A stretch of DNA of 64,000 nt from Paenibacillus polymyxa (GCF_018614975.1 NZ_JAGGNR010000011.1:62001-126000), one strand, 5' to 3'; positions 18,115 to 27,167 are shown, numbered from the stretch's first letter. The notes: a model not told the origin generated them from the letters alone. Made by a program: numbers and translations.

Positions 18115-19062
18115 ATGATCATCATGGAAACAACCCAACGTAAACGAGTTGCAATTATCGGCCTCGGCGATATTGCACGTAAAGTATATTTGCCGCTGTT
18201 AACAGCTCATCCCAACGTGGAGATTGTAGGCATTATGAACCGATCTCCGGAGCCGGTCAAAGCCGTTCAGGAGGCGTATCGATTAGAACGGGGAACAACG
18301 GATCTGAAAGAACTGTTGTCCTGGGATCTGGATGCGGTGTTTGTACATACAGCAACGGAAGCGCACTTTGACATTGTCATGCAATGTCTGGAACAGGGAT
18401 TAGCCGTGTACGTAGACAAGCCGTTATCCTATACGATTCGGGAGTCGGAAGAGATGACTGCTTTTGCCGAGGCGCAAGGGCTGTTACTGGCAGTGGGCTT
18501 CAACCGCAGATTCGCACCGATGTACCAAAAAGCGAAAGAATGGATGCAGGGTGGAAAGGGTTTTGAATCCCTGACAGTGACCAAACATCGTACAGGTATT
18601 CAGGAGCGTCCTGCGGCAGAAACCATCTATGATGATCTCATCCATATGCTGGATCTGATGTTGTGGTACTCGAATCATAATGTGGAGTTGCTTCATCAAT
18701 GGATTCGGAAGAATGATCTGGACAGACTGCTGCATGCAACCGGAACGGCCAAGCTGGGCAGAACAGCCTACGGTCGATTCGATATGGTGCGTGAAGCTGG
18801 GGCAGATCTGGAGAAGATCGAATTGCATGGTGGTGGACGATCTGTTGAAGTGGTGAACATGGACACGATCAGCTGCATGGAACAGGGGAGTCTGGAAACC
18901 AAAGAAACGTTCGGTAGCTGGGACACCGTGTTAGCACGCAGAGGTTTTAGCGGAGCAGTGGACAATTTCCTGGCTTGTCTGGACTCACCTGATGATTGCC
19001 TGATCAGTGCAAGTCATGTTATGGACAGTCATGAACTGGCGGAACAATTGATTCGCAAATAA
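18115..19062 (+). CDS. Gfo/Idh/MocA-family NAD(P)-dependent oxidoreductase
   Basis: About 315 aa. The N-terminal Rossmann fold has the dinucleotide motif IIGLGDIARKVY, and the conserved YVDKPLS corresponds to the family's EKP-lysine motif. The C-terminal half has the usual alpha/beta substrate domain. The aspartate in VDKP replaces the usual glutamate, as in some YceM/MviM-like members. The substrate is unknown; family members oxidise sugars, polyols or their derivatives. The start is either the ATG at 18115 or that at 18124; the AAGGTGG site fits neither perfectly. It may be cotranscribed with the small gene 33 bp downstream. Confidence 0.88.
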   Translation: MIIMETTQRKRVAIIGLGDIARKVYLPLLTAHPNVEIVGIMNRSPEPVKAVQEAYRLERGTTDLKELLSWDLDAVFVHTATEAHFDIVMQCLEQGLAVYVDKPLSYTIRESEEMTAFAEAQGLLLAVGFNRRFAPMYQKAKEWMQGGKGFESLTVTKHRTGIQERPAAETIYDDLIHMLDLMLWYSNHNVELLHQWIRKNDLDRLLHATGTAKLGRTAYGRFDMVREAGADLEKIELHGGGRSVEVVNMDTISCMEQGSLETKETFGSWDTVLARRGFSGAVDNFLACLDSPDDCLISASHVMDSHELAEQLIRK

Positions 19063-19094
19063 TTGCAGAATACACATACGGAGGAATACAAGTC

Positions 19095-19409
19095 ATGGAT
19101 GAATATGAAAAGGAACGTAATAAACAGATCGAGGAAGCCGTTATTGAAACTTATAAACAGGAAGAAGAGATGATGATCCTCGTATTCGCCCAGTGGTGTG
19201 TTAATAATGGTTTGGACCCGGAAGAGTTGTACCGGCAAGCCTACCCGGATCAGCAGAGCAACGAGCGTTTGCAGCAGGTGCAGAAGCTGATTGTATCCAA
19301 GGAGGAAGCCGGTGAGATCCCGGATGATACGGTACTTGGCGTGTTGTCCATGTTTGGCAATGAAGACCTGGCGATGGTTGTATCCGAGGCCATAGCCGCG
19401 CGCAAATAA
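19095..19409 (+). CDS. Conserved-looking hypothetical protein, 104 aa
   Basis: ATG follows CGGAGG at good spacing. The protein is soluble, helical and acidic, opening with a charged helix (MDEYEKERNKQIEEAV) and ending AIAARK. No catalytic motif, signal peptide or membrane segment is seen, and no family is recognised. It is adjacent to and convergent with the AraC-type regulator; no clear terminator separates them. Confidence 0.75.
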   Translation: MDEYEKERNKQIEEAVIETYKQEEEMMILVFAQWCVNNGLDPEELYRQAYPDQQSNERLQQVQKLIVSKEEAGEIPDDTVLGVLSMFGNEDLAMVVSEAIAARK

Positions 19410-19434
19410 GTTCAACTTACGTATACTGGTATGA

Positions 19435-20253
19435 TTACATCTGTTCCCGGTGAATGACGCGGAATTCCTTCGGGGACATGCCGAATCGGGAACGGAATAC
19501 CCGATGGAAATAGGTATAGTTGTTAAAGCCGGAAGACTCAGACACTTGCTCCAGGGTCATTAGACTGAAAATAATCCGTTCCCTGGCCATGTTAAGCCGT
19601 ACGTCAAGCGTGTATTGCATGATGCTTTTGCCAAACGCTTCTTTGAAGAGATGAACACCCCGTGAGACACTGATGCCAATATGTGTTGCCACATCATCCA
19701 GCTTGAATAAAGAGGAAGCGTTTTCTTCAATGTAGTTCTTGATCTCATAAGCCACATAATTGGTGTTGGTTATCGTGGGATGCTCCGCGAGCAGACGATC
19801 CACTTCAAGGCATAAAATTCGCATATAATAACTTGAAATTTCCGGATAAGGATTGGAGATGCGGCGCTGCTCCAGTACGAGCTGTCGAAACAGGACCAAG
19901 AGGCTTTCCGTCAGTTCGACTTTGATCCGGGTCGGCCGTTTGTGACGCTTCCACCATTCATCCACCCAGGAGCCATTAAAGAAGATGTGATAGTCGCCAC
20001 TCTCCACCAGTCGTTCTCCCATCGGGTTGGTTTCATTGTCTATTCTCAGCTCATAAGGCTCGTCAGGATCAAAAAGAAGCAGATCACCCGCATCCACCAG
20101 GGACATGTCCCCGTCAATGCGTGCACGGCAACGTCCGTCTGTTTGCAGTCTTAACAGGTAGTTCTTCACACCTTCAGGCTGCACCATAGCGTAGGGTTTA
20201 CGATGAAATGAAAAGCCTGCTGTAAGAACTTGGCAGGATTGATCTGTCGGCAT
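19435..20253 (-). CDS. AraC-family transcriptional regulator
   Basis: 272 aa. An N-terminal cupin-like sensor domain (YLLRLQTDGRCRARIDG, DAGDLLLFDPDEPYEL) is followed by a C-terminal AraC double helix-turn-helix ending in the signature FNNYTYFHRVFRSRFGMSPKEFR. The sensor type suggests a sugar ligand. Two ATGs lie six bases apart; AAGGAG is seven bases before the second (20253), which is preferred. It is divergent from the oxidoreductase/isomerase/ThuA genes and so probably activates them in response to their substrate. Confidence 0.92.
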   Translation of the reverse strand: MPTDQSCQVLTAGFSFHRKPYAMVQPEGVKNYLLRLQTDGRCRARIDGDMSLVDAGDLLLFDPDEPYELRIDNETNPMGERLVESGDYHIFFNGSWVDEWWKRHKRPTRIKVELTESLLVLFRQLVLEQRRISNPYPEISSYYMRILCLEVDRLLAEHPTITNTNYVAYEIKNYIEENASSLFKLDDVATHIGISVSRGVHLFKEAFGKSIMQYTLDVRLNMARERIIFSLMTLEQVSESSGFNNYTYFHRVFRSRFGMSPKEFRVIHREQM

Positions 20254-20441
20254 GGGCATACTCCTTGCAATTTGAAAATTATGACCAGATAGTTCATGTT
20301 TTAATCATATTATTCATTTTAATTGAAGCTGAAAGGGAATACCATAGTATTAGATTAAGGAACAGGAAACATCCAACTAAACATATAATTCTCAACCATT
20401 CAAACGCAGATTTTCACCATGCTAAGGAGATGAACGTCACA

Positions 20442-21554
20442 GTGGAGAAAATGAAAGCAGGCATCATCGGGTGTGGTAACATCAGCGCCATCTACTTGGA
20501 AAATCTCAAAAACAACCCGGTCATTGAAGTCGTGGCTGTTGCGGATTTGATTCGTGAACGCGCTCAGGAACGGGCAGATGAATTTAATATCGCAAACGTT
20601 TACAATGTAGATGAGTTGCTGCAAAATAACGAAATTGAACTTGTGTTGAACCTTACGGTTCCTGGCAGTCACGCCATGACCGATCTGGCTGCACTTGAAG
20701 CAGGCAAACATGTGTATGCCGAGAAGCCGCTGGCAATTTCTCTCGAGGATGGTCGCAAGGTTGTTGAGCTGGCTGAGGAAAAGGGATTGTATGTGGGTTC
20801 TGCACCGGATACCTTCCTTGGTTCAGGCATACAGACAGCTCGTAAAGCCATTGAGGATGGGCTGATTGGCAAGCCGATTGCAGCGACTTCATTCTTCATG
20901 GGTGGAGGACCAGAAGCTTGGCATCCTAATCCGGAGTTCTTTTATGTTGCAGGCGGCGGACCCATGTTTGATATGGGACCTTACTACCTGACCGCTCTGA
21001 TTACGCTGCTTGGACCGATACGCAGAATCAGCGCCTCGGCAGGGATACAGATTGCAGATCGCAAGATTGGCTCCGGGCCGAAGGAAGGGACAGCGCTGCA
21101 AGTAGAGACGCCTACCCACTTGGCAGGAACCATTGATTTTGCGGAAGGTGCCATTGCAACCATGATCACCAGTTTCGATATTCGCGGAGCTTCGGATCTG
21201 CCACGTATTGAAATCTATGGTACAGAAGGTACGCTTAGTGTACCGGACCCCAATTATTTTAACGGGGAAGTGAAGGTTCGCAGATACGGTCAAGACACGT
21301 GGGAGACGGTCAAACCAGTCTTCGAAAGTGGACAAAACGAACGAGGCATCGGCGTAACGGAAATGGTTGGATCCATTCGTGCCGGACGGGAACACAAAGC
21401 CAGTGGCAAGCTTGCATATCACGTACTGGAAGCCATGCATTCATTCCAGCGTTCTTCACTTGAAGGCAAGCACATACATCTGGAGAGCAGCTATGATTCT
21501 TTTGCAGTAACTCACTCAGTTCAAACTGAGATTGAAACCGTGGAATCACACTAG
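20442..21554 (+). CDS. Gfo/Idh/MocA-family oxidoreductase of a sugar-catabolic set
   Basis: About 370 aa. Rossmann motif GIIGCGNISAIYLENL, conserved YAEKPLA with the catalytic-site lysine, and the substrate-domain segment GGGPMFDMGPYYLTAL, in which the acidic and tyrosine residues are typical of the family. An upstream open frame reaches back to 20265 but is low-complexity and intergenic-looking. Possible starts are ATG 20430, GTG 20442 (MEKMKAGIIG) and ATG 20451; I choose the GTG because AAGGAG is 12 bp upstream. It heads a set with a TIM-barrel isomerase and a ThuA-like protein, all under the divergent AraC gene. Confidence 0.88.
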   Translation: MEKMKAGIIGCGNISAIYLENLKNNPVIEVVAVADLIRERAQERADEFNIANVYNVDELLQNNEIELVLNLTVPGSHAMTDLAALEAGKHVYAEKPLAISLEDGRKVVELAEEKGLYVGSAPDTFLGSGIQTARKAIEDGLIGKPIAATSFFMGGGPEAWHPNPEFFYVAGGGPMFDMGPYYLTALITLLGPIRRISASAGIQIADRKIGSGPKEGTALQVETPTHLAGTIDFAEGAIATMITSFDIRGASDLPRIEIYGTEGTLSVPDPNYFNGEVKVRRYGQDTWETVKPVFESGQNERGIGVTEMVGSIRAGREHKASGKLAYHVLEAMHSFQRSSLEGKHIHLESSYDSFAVTHSVQTEIETVESH

Positions 21555-21755
21555 TCTGAGTAAAAAGTGTTCGAAGCTTGATGCTCCTACGAGTGAAGCA
21601 GAATAACCAGTATTCTTACGTTCAATTTCAGGATAGAAACACTCTCGATTTTCCACACTAATCAAACAGGCATGTGATCTGAACGGTAATTGTATACAGT
21701 TCAATATTCATGAATTCAGCAATCATACGATATCTAATCCAGGGAGGAATCGCAC

Positions 21756-22724
21756 TTGAAACTCGGCGTATTTTTGGTACTATTCGGAGGACGTAAATTG
21801 GAGGATGCTCTTGATTATGTAGCATCCAAGGGATTAAAAGCAGTAGAGATCGGAACAGGCGGACATCCAGGCAATGCACATTGTAAGCCAGATGAGTTGT
21901 TAAGCAATCCTACAGCATTGAAAAACTTCAAAAATGCAGTGGAATCACGTGGTTTGACGATCAGTGCACTGAGCTGTCACGGTAACCCGCTGCATCCGCA
22001 AAAGGATATCGCCAAAGGATTTCACGATGATTTTGTTAAATCGGTAGAACTGGCTGAGAAGCTGGAAGTACCTGTAGTGAATACATTCTCCGGTTGTCCA
22101 GGGGACCATGAGGATGCCAAATATCCGAACTGGCCTGTTGCACCATGGCCAAATGACTTCCAGGAGATCCTGAAGTGGCAGTGGGAGAACAAAGTTATCC
22201 CTTACTGGACAGAGTGGGGTAAATTTGCAGCAGATCGTAACGTAAAAGTTGGATTGGAACTGCACGGTGGATTCTCCGTTCATACTCCAGCAACCTTGCT
22301 GAGATTGCGTGAAGCAGCAGGTGAAGTGATCGGAGCCAATCTGGACCCAAGTCACATGTGGTGGCAAGGCATTGATCCGGTTCAGGCCATTCACATCTTG
22401 GGACGTGAAGGAGCCATCCATCACTTCCATGCAAAAGATACAACGATTGATCCGGTAAACGTGAACAAACACGGTGTGACGGATATGCAAGATTATACAA
22501 ATATGCTGGATCGGGCTTGGCAGTTCCGCTCGGTCGGTTATGGACATGATAACAAGACATGGGCAGACATTATGAGTGCCTTGCGTCTGGTCGGATATGA
22601 TTATGTAGTAAGTATTGAGCACGAAGACGGTCTGATGTCGGTTGAAGAAGGATTCTCTAAAGCCGTGCAAAATCTCCAGCAAGTATTGATCGAAGAGCCG
22701 CTGGGCGATATGTGGTGGGTTTAG
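21756..22724 (+). CDS. Sugar phosphate isomerase/epimerase (AP-endonuclease-2-type TIM barrel)
   Basis: 322 aa, starting at TTG with AGGGAGG seven bases upstream. It has the xylose-isomerase-like TIM-barrel pattern: KAVEIGTGGHPGN near the start, then LELHGGFSVHTP, NLDPSHMWWQG and HFHAKDT, and VSIEHEDG near the end. These carry the Glu, Asp, His and Glu ligands of a divalent metal. The family includes IolE/IolI/IolH and 3-keto-sugar handling enzymes; the exact substrate cannot be told. The ThuA-like gene starts 24 bp downstream, giving a probable operon. Confidence 0.9.
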   Translation: MKLGVFLVLFGGRKLEDALDYVASKGLKAVEIGTGGHPGNAHCKPDELLSNPTALKNFKNAVESRGLTISALSCHGNPLHPQKDIAKGFHDDFVKSVELAEKLEVPVVNTFSGCPGDHEDAKYPNWPVAPWPNDFQEILKWQWENKVIPYWTEWGKFAADRNVKVGLELHGGFSVHTPATLLRLREAAGEVIGANLDPSHMWWQGIDPVQAIHILGREGAIHHFHAKDTTIDPVNVNKHGVTDMQDYTNMLDRAWQFRSVGYGHDNKTWADIMSALRLVGYDYVVSIEHEDGLMSVEEGFSKAVQNLQQVLIEEPLGDMWWV

Positions 22725-22748
22725 AGCTACACTAGGGGGAAATTGAAT

Positions 22749-23477
22749 ATGATCAACGTCACCATTTGGAATGAATTTGTCCATGAGAAAATTCACGATG
22801 AAGTAAGGGAAGTCTACCCGGATGGTCTGCATCGAGCACTGGCTGACGGACTTGGCGGCGAAGGCTTTGCTATTCGTACAGCTACACTGGATCAGCCTGA
22901 ACACGGATTAAGTGATGAAGTGCTGAATTCCACAGATGTGCTTATATGGTGGGGACATATGGCACATGATCGCGTAAGCGATGAGATCTCACAGAAGGTC
23001 GCGCAGCGAGTGCTGAACGGGATGGGAATGATTGTGCTCCATTCAGGTCATTTCTCCAAACCATTCAAAGCACTGATGGGAACCAGCTGTGATCTGAAGT
23101 GGCGTGTAGCTGACGAGCAGGAAATTGTATGGTGTGTTAACCCATCTCATCCGATTGCGGATGGCATCGAGGGCAAGATTGTATTGGAAAAAGAAGAGAT
23201 GTACGGTGAATTCTTCGATATTCCAGTACCGGATGAACTGGTGTTTGTGAGCAACTTCCAGGGTGGAGAAGTATTCCGGAGTGGATGCACGTTTCGGCGT
23301 GGTGAAGGTAAAATCTTTTATTTCCGACCAGGTCATGAGACGTATCCGACCTATTACAAACCGGAAATATTAAGAGTGATCAGCAACGCTGTGAAATGGG
23401 CATATCCTGCCCGCAGCTTTAAGCCGGAATTTGGCAAGAGCGAACCTGTAAGACCATTTGGTGGCGTGCTGGTCTAA
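22749..23477 (+). CDS. ThuA-domain protein (trehalose utilisation family)
   Basis: 242 aa. A class I glutamine-amidotransferase-like fold, with [11 protein letters not shown] at the start, [24 protein letters not shown] and a C-terminal [14 protein letters not shown] segment, is the ThuA pattern. In rhizobia ThuA acts with a Gfo/Idh/MocA dehydrogenase (ThuB) in trehalose or other disaccharide use via 3-keto intermediates. The same pairing here suggests a keto-glycoside route, but that is inference. The ATG at 22749 is preferred over a TTG six bases earlier because AGGGGG is about nine bases upstream. Confidence 0.88.
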   Translation: MINVTIWNEFVHEKIHDEVREVYPDGLHRALADGLGGEGFAIRTATLDQPEHGLSDEVLNSTDVLIWWGHMAHDRVSDEISQKVAQRVLNGMGMIVLHSGHFSKPFKALMGTSCDLKWRVADEQEIVWCVNPSHPIADGIEGKIVLEKEEMYGEFFDIPVPDELVFVSNFQGGEVFRSGCTFRRGEGKIFYFRPGHETYPTYYKPEILRVISNAVKWAYPARSFKPEFGKSEPVRPFGGVLV

Positions 23478-23518
23478 TTCATTAACTGCTTCGTGAAATG
23501 GATATTATAAGCTATATT

Positions 23519-23571
23519 CAAAAAAGAACCCTTCGCAAGTCAATGATGACTGTGGCAGTTGGGTTCTTTTT
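23519..23571 (+). terminator. Terminator of the oxidoreductase/isomerase/ThuA operon
   Basis: AAAAAGAACCC (23521-23531) pairs with GGGTTCTTTTT (23561-23571). The stretch from here to the next gene (about 210 bp) is AT-rich with a possible promoter near 23711-23740 and no gene. Confidence 0.85.
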
Positions 23572-23782
23572 GGGTAAGATAGTACTGTGGGGAAGTTATA
23601 CGATATTTCCCATGGTTACGACGCAGCATGTAATGTATACTGGGATGTATGAACCATTTTGGATGTTACGCTTCTAAAATTCAAACTTTTTAGTTGCAGG
23701 CGTTTTCTTTGAAGCTTAAATATGTTATTATGAAATATACTAACAAAATGTAAGTTGAGTGATCTCTAAAGAGGTGATTAAT

Positions 23783-24100
23783 GTGGAAGGTCAAGACTTG
23801 CGGATGTGTCCGCGTTTTGAGACGGCGTTTTCTTTTTTGGGCAAGCGCTGGAATGGTTTAATTATTCAAACGTTGATGAGTGGTTCGAAGCGATTCAAGG
23901 ATATCTCCAATCTGATTCCATCCATGAGTGACAAGATGTTGTCCGAACGGATGAAAGATCTGGAGAGTGAAGGTATTCTGGTTCGTCATGTCTATCCCGA
24001 GACGCCGGTTCGTATTGAATATGAACTGACGGATAAAGGTAGAGCGCTGCAGCCTGTCATGAATCAAATTCAAGACTGGGCTGAGAAGTGGGTTGATTAA
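23783..24100 (+). CDS. HxlR-family regulator, YodB/CatR-like redox or quinone sensor
   Basis: 105 aa winged helix. The N-terminus MCPRFETAFSFLGKRWNG closely matches remembered B. subtilis YodB (MCPKMESAFSLLGKRWNG), including the sensing cysteine. The two C-terminal cysteines of YodB are absent, since this protein ends WAEKWVD, so a disulfide switch is not possible within the chain; a one-Cys or CatR-like alkylation mechanism or an intersubunit switch would be needed. The GTG at 23783 is chosen because GAGGTG is five bases upstream; an earlier GTG at 23759 lacks one. No quinone reductase gene is adjacent. Confidence 0.9.
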   Translation: MEGQDLRMCPRFETAFSFLGKRWNGLIIQTLMSGSKRFKDISNLIPSMSDKMLSERMKDLESEGILVRHVYPETPVRIEYELTDKGRALQPVMNQIQDWAEKWVD

Positions 24101-24138
24101 CGTATAACATCACCCACTTTTTGCATGAATGACATAGA

Positions 24139-24170
24139 CTCCTGATTTCTGTGGAAATCAGGGGTTTTTG
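24139..24170 (+). terminator. Terminator of yodB-like gene
   Basis: Perfect 9-bp stem CCTGATTTC / GAAATCAGG (24141-24149, 24154-24162) with a TGTG loop and a T-run. Confidence 0.9.
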
Positions 24171-24288
24171 TCTTAAGTATAACGTGGATCGGCGTTTTTC
24201 TCTTGGGCTATGCACATGTTGTCATGAGTTGTAGTATAATCTATAGAAAATGGCCACAGACGGCCGGAGCGAAGGAGGCCCACTTGTC

Positions 24289-25020
24289 ATGAGAGAAGAA
24301 AGCTTATCCCGTGAAGTACGCTACGGCAAGAAAGATATTGCAGAACTTGAGAGCGCATCCATTCAGGTCCATCTAATTTACAAAAAAGCTGCAGAGTTAT
24401 TCAAGCGCACAGCATATTCGCGATCGATTAAGAATGACCTTGCCCAATTGAACACGCATTCTGTGAACAGCGATGGTCCGAGATTAGCTCCGGCGGTGCT
24501 GCAAAAATGGATTCAAACGTCCAGGGGCTGGAAGTGCATCGGATGTGAGCTGGGACAACCTGATTCAACGACTTCTCAGATGGAAGATACCATCCATGGT
24601 GAGCGGTTGGTTCTGGATATGGGAGAAGGTCGGCTGGTTCAGGCAGAAATGCTGATTCAAGCGGTTGTCTGGTCTCAATATGAGAAGATTCGAATGTTTG
24701 CACCATGGCTTGGTGATGAACCCTTTTATAGCGTGCAGGAACTGGATGTCATTGCCCGTTATATTGTGCCTACCTATTTCTCGGAACGGCCTTTGCATGA
24801 GCAAGGGAAGGTATTCAAGGTCCATCAACAATATGGGCAGATTCCGCTATATCAGGAGTATGTAGACGCACCTTCATGTTGCGTGCAGGTAGACGGTGGA
24901 TTGCTTGAAGGGCGATTGCTGACAGGTGTATATGTATCTGAGGAGCAGTTCTTCGGGCTTAATCCATATCTGAAAGATGGCGATGGAGGACGGACATACA
25001 TGCAGGCTAGTGTGCAGTGA
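24289..25020 (+). CDS. Hypothetical protein, 243 aa
   Basis: The ATG at 24289 has AAGGAGG ten bases upstream; the frame is open 13 codons earlier, but that stretch contains the ribosome site. The protein is soluble with no signal or membrane segment. It has a CxxC-like pair in GWKCIGCELG, a central segment rich in aromatic residues (VVWSQYEKIRMFAPWLG) and a CC pair near residue 206. It could bind a metal through these cysteines, but I recognise no family. It is flanked by terminators on both sides, so it is probably a single-gene unit. Confidence 0.8.
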   Translation: MREESLSREVRYGKKDIAELESASIQVHLIYKKAAELFKRTAYSRSIKNDLAQLNTHSVNSDGPRLAPAVLQKWIQTSRGWKCIGCELGQPDSTTSQMEDTIHGERLVLDMGEGRLVQAEMLIQAVVWSQYEKIRMFAPWLGDEPFYSVQELDVIARYIVPTYFSERPLHEQGKVFKVHQQYGQIPLYQEYVDAPSCCVQVDGGLLEGRLLTGVYVSEEQFFGLNPYLKDGDGGRTYMQASVQ

Positions 25021-25058
25021 TAACGTAACCAATGTTAACTTGGAAATGAATTAGATTG

Positions 25059-25085
25059 GAGAGCCTGTGTGCAGGCTCTCTTTCT
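25059..25085 (+). terminator. Terminator after hypothetical gene
   Basis: GAGAGCCTG / CAGGCTCTC 9-bp stem with TGTG loop followed by TTTCTT. Confidence 0.85.
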
Positions 25086-25217
25086 TGTACAAGCCTTATT
25101 TGGAGGCGGTACCCTATAAAAGTAACGGCTTTGACACTTTTTTTTGCCGAAGGTTGTGCCATAATAGAGGTTATGGACAACAGGGTGAATGATTTTACGC
25201 AGGGTGGTGTTACCTAC

Positions 25218-25931
25218 ATGATGAAGAAAATCCCCGGTTACATAGGTGTATGCGTGCTCCTACTGGCGATCTTGGCTGGTTGTAGTGAGACACAGCCTTC
25301 TGAGCAGCCAATTGTCAAAGAGACAGAAACAGCGAATACGATCACAGTAGCTGTAGATGGCAGTACATTTTTGCCTGATGCAACAAAGTCCATTAAGCGA
25401 GATTTCAGTGAGGGTTTGACACTCAAAAAGGCATTACTCAATAGCGGACTGGTTGATTTTACGGCAGATGGCAAACGGATTCAATCCGTCGGTGAAGTTT
25501 CTCTGGATTCTTCGCTTAGCTGGGCTGTCAAATTGAATGGCAAGGATATTGAACAAGAAGATTGGGACATGGAGCTTCATGCCAAAGATGAAGTGATCAT
25601 TTACGTGAAAGCCGCTGACAGTGGGGGGGATGGCGTTGCATATCAGACAACGTTACTCAAGGTTAGCGGTGGAAACATTATGCCAACCCTTAATCGTCAA
25701 TATGCCGGCGTCTACGTTCAAGAGTGCACAGTTCGGGATGTGTTGAAGTCCAGCGGCATTGTAAGAATGTCGGAGAATAACAAATTTGTCGTTTCGGTCG
25801 AGAATGTCACACCTCGTATGAATGAGCGGTGGGTCATTATGGTGAATGACAAGGAATTAATGGAAAATGGTCTGGACATGAAATTGAATCCACGTGATGC
25901 GGTAAAGCTTGAATTGACCAATGCATCCTAA
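25218..25931 (+). CDS. Lipoprotein with two DUF4430-like (beta-grasp) repeats
   Basis: 237 aa. Lipoprotein signal peptide: MMKKIPGYIGVCVLLLAI then LAGC, so it is anchored outside the membrane. Two similar domains follow, each with a TLKKALLNSG / TVRDVLKSSG helix and a strand pair SWAVKLNGK / RWVIMVNDK ending in a charged hairpin (AKDEVIIYVK / PRDAVKLELT). This is the DUF4430/transcobalamin-C-like beta-grasp pattern, sometimes linked to cobalamin or surface binding; no function can be assigned. Two adjacent ATGs (25218, 25221) follow an AGGGTGG site. The open frame extends to 25056, but that part covers the preceding terminator. Confidence 0.82.
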   Translation: MMKKIPGYIGVCVLLLAILAGCSETQPSEQPIVKETETANTITVAVDGSTFLPDATKSIKRDFSEGLTLKKALLNSGLVDFTADGKRIQSVGEVSLDSSLSWAVKLNGKDIEQEDWDMELHAKDEVIIYVKAADSGGDGVAYQTTLLKVSGGNIMPTLNRQYAGVYVQECTVRDVLKSSGIVRMSENNKFVVSVENVTPRMNERWVIMVNDKELMENGLDMKLNPRDAVKLELTNAS

Positions 25932-25937
25932 GTATAC

Positions 25938-25979
25938 CAAAAAGCCCAATCTCTCTGCAGAGAAATGGGCTTTTTTTTC
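25938..25979. terminator. Bidirectional terminator between lipoprotein gene and fnr
   Basis: AAAAAGCCCA / TGGGCTTTTTTTT stem around an inner palindrome TCTCTGCAGAGA. A-run on one side and T-run on the other serve both convergent genes. Confidence 0.88.
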
Positions 25980-26019
25980 ATTAAATATATAACCAACATC
26001 TGCATAGCATACTCAAAGA

Positions 26020-26736
26020 TTAAATACGACAGATCTCGTTCGGGCAAAGTTCACAGTGACAGATCCCTTGCAGCATCTTCAGATCTTTGATAACAATCAT
26101 GCCATTGTCATATTCAATTGCATCTTTCTTACGCAGGTCGCTTAACATGCGGTTCACACTTTCACGAGTGGCTCCAATCATATTGGACAGGTCCGTGTGG
26201 GTAATTTTTTTGTGAATAATGACATGCTCTCCATGAGGCTCACCATACGAATTCGACAACCGAATGAGGGTGGAGCAGAGTGCACCCGGTTTGCCATATA
26301 ACATGAGATCCCGGAACTTGGTCTGTGTCAACCGGTGGTGGATGCCCATCCATTTCATAAAGTCGATCGCAAAGTCACAATGCTGGCAGATTAACATCTC
26401 CAGGTCTTTATGTTCCAGTACACCGATCTCACTGTCCTCTAATACTTCCGCTGAGAAGCTGTGTTTAGAACCAAAGAAGGGATCGGCCTGCCCAATCATA
26501 TCACCGGATTGATACATGTACATGATCAGTTCCTTGCCTTCATCCGTGGATTTGGTGATCTGGGCACGACCTCGTTTCATATAATAAAGTTTGTCAGAGA
26601 TGTCACCTTCCCAGTACAGATGTGTACCTTCCGGATAGGTTCTATCTTTCATGGTAACCAGCAGATGGTTGAAATTCGCTTCCGAGAAACAGTTGGTATT
26701 GCCGCGTTTTTCCAGTACAGTCGTTAGTTCTCTCAT
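26020..26736 (-). CDS. fnr: Fnr, anaerobic Crp/Fnr-family regulator (Bacillus type)
   Basis: 238 aa: cyclic-nucleotide-type beta-roll, dimer helix, then a winged helix with recognition helix GATRESVNRMLSDLRK (E..R pattern for TGTGA half-sites). Unlike the enteric protein, the cysteines are at the C-terminus: C226, C228, C231 and C236 in GICHCELCPNEICRI. This fits the remembered B. subtilis Fnr, whose [4Fe-4S] cluster uses three C-terminal Cys and an Asp. The cluster senses oxygen, and intact protein activates fermentation and nitrate genes. GGGGAG precedes the ATG. It is divergent from adhE; four Fnr boxes lie in this locus. Confidence 0.93.
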   Translation of the reverse strand: MRELTTVLEKRGNTNCFSEANFNHLLVTMKDRTYPEGTHLYWEGDISDKLYYMKRGRAQITKSTDEGKELIMYMYQSGDMIGQADPFFGSKHSFSAEVLEDSEIGVLEHKDLEMLICQHCDFAIDFMKWMGIHHRLTQTKFRDLMLYGKPGALCSTLIRLSNSYGEPHGEHVIIHKKITHTDLSNMIGATRESVNRMLSDLRKKDAIEYDNGMIVIKDLKMLQGICHCELCPNEICRI

Positions 26737-26953
26737 AAGTCTATCTCCCCTTTATGTCCATCGGACGACCTTCTGTAGTAAGCAGTAGCCTCCGAGGTTC
26801 GCCGCAAACCGTTGCCGTCCTGATCAGGGTCATCTCGGCCGGGAGGAAGGACGGTACAAATTGCGGTGGTTCAATTTTTTAAGTTCAGTATATACCTAAT
26901 CTTACCGTTTGAGGGGGGAGGAAAGGGGGCAAAAATGACGAAATTTCAAACAT

Positions 26954-26969
26954 TGTGATTAAATTCACT
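26954..26969. promoter_or_regulatory. Fnr box 1 before adhE (one mismatch)
   Basis: TGTGA-TTAAAT-TCACT, one base off TGTGA-N6-TCACA. Centre 26961.5; a TATAGC at 26991-26996 gives a start near 27003, so the box would be at -41.5 (class II activation). Confidence 0.65.
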
Positions 26970-27070
26970 TTTGATGGAGAGGATGAATTGTATAGCTCTA
27001 TATTTTAAATATGAAGTGAAAATGGTCGTATGAAGGACACTACAAAACTTAAATTAAATTTGTTATACTT

Positions 27071-27086
27071 TGTGAAAAAAATCACA
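27071..27086. promoter_or_regulatory. Fnr box 2 before adhE (perfect)
   Basis: TGTGA-AAAAAA-TCACA. Centre 27078.5; TACGAT at 27108-27113 predicts a start near 27120, again at -41.5. It lies 117 bp after box 1, giving tandem Fnr-type promoters. The rest of the 26737-27167 gap holds a CCGTCCT/AGGACGG inverted repeat (26815-26854 region) and a G-rich stretch at 26911-26929. Confidence 0.88.
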
Positions 27087-27167
27087 TATTTAACCTTTTA
27101 CCCATGGTACGATGTGAATGTAAAGAAGAGAGACAAACCAATACGAACCTTTAGGAGGATGAGGGAG

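Noticed and set aside
20265..20441. N-terminal extension of the second Gfo/Idh/MocA protein
   Set aside because: It is AT-rich, lies in the divergent promoter region and precedes the family's normal N-terminus.
21945..22904. 319-aa open frame on the minus strand
   Set aside because: It runs antisense across the isomerase and ThuA genes with no ribosome site or recognisable motif.
26935..26958. Seven-codon frame MTKFQTL after a G-rich run before adhE
   Set aside because: It overlaps Fnr box 1 and lies upstream of the predicted transcription starts, so it is probably not transcribed.
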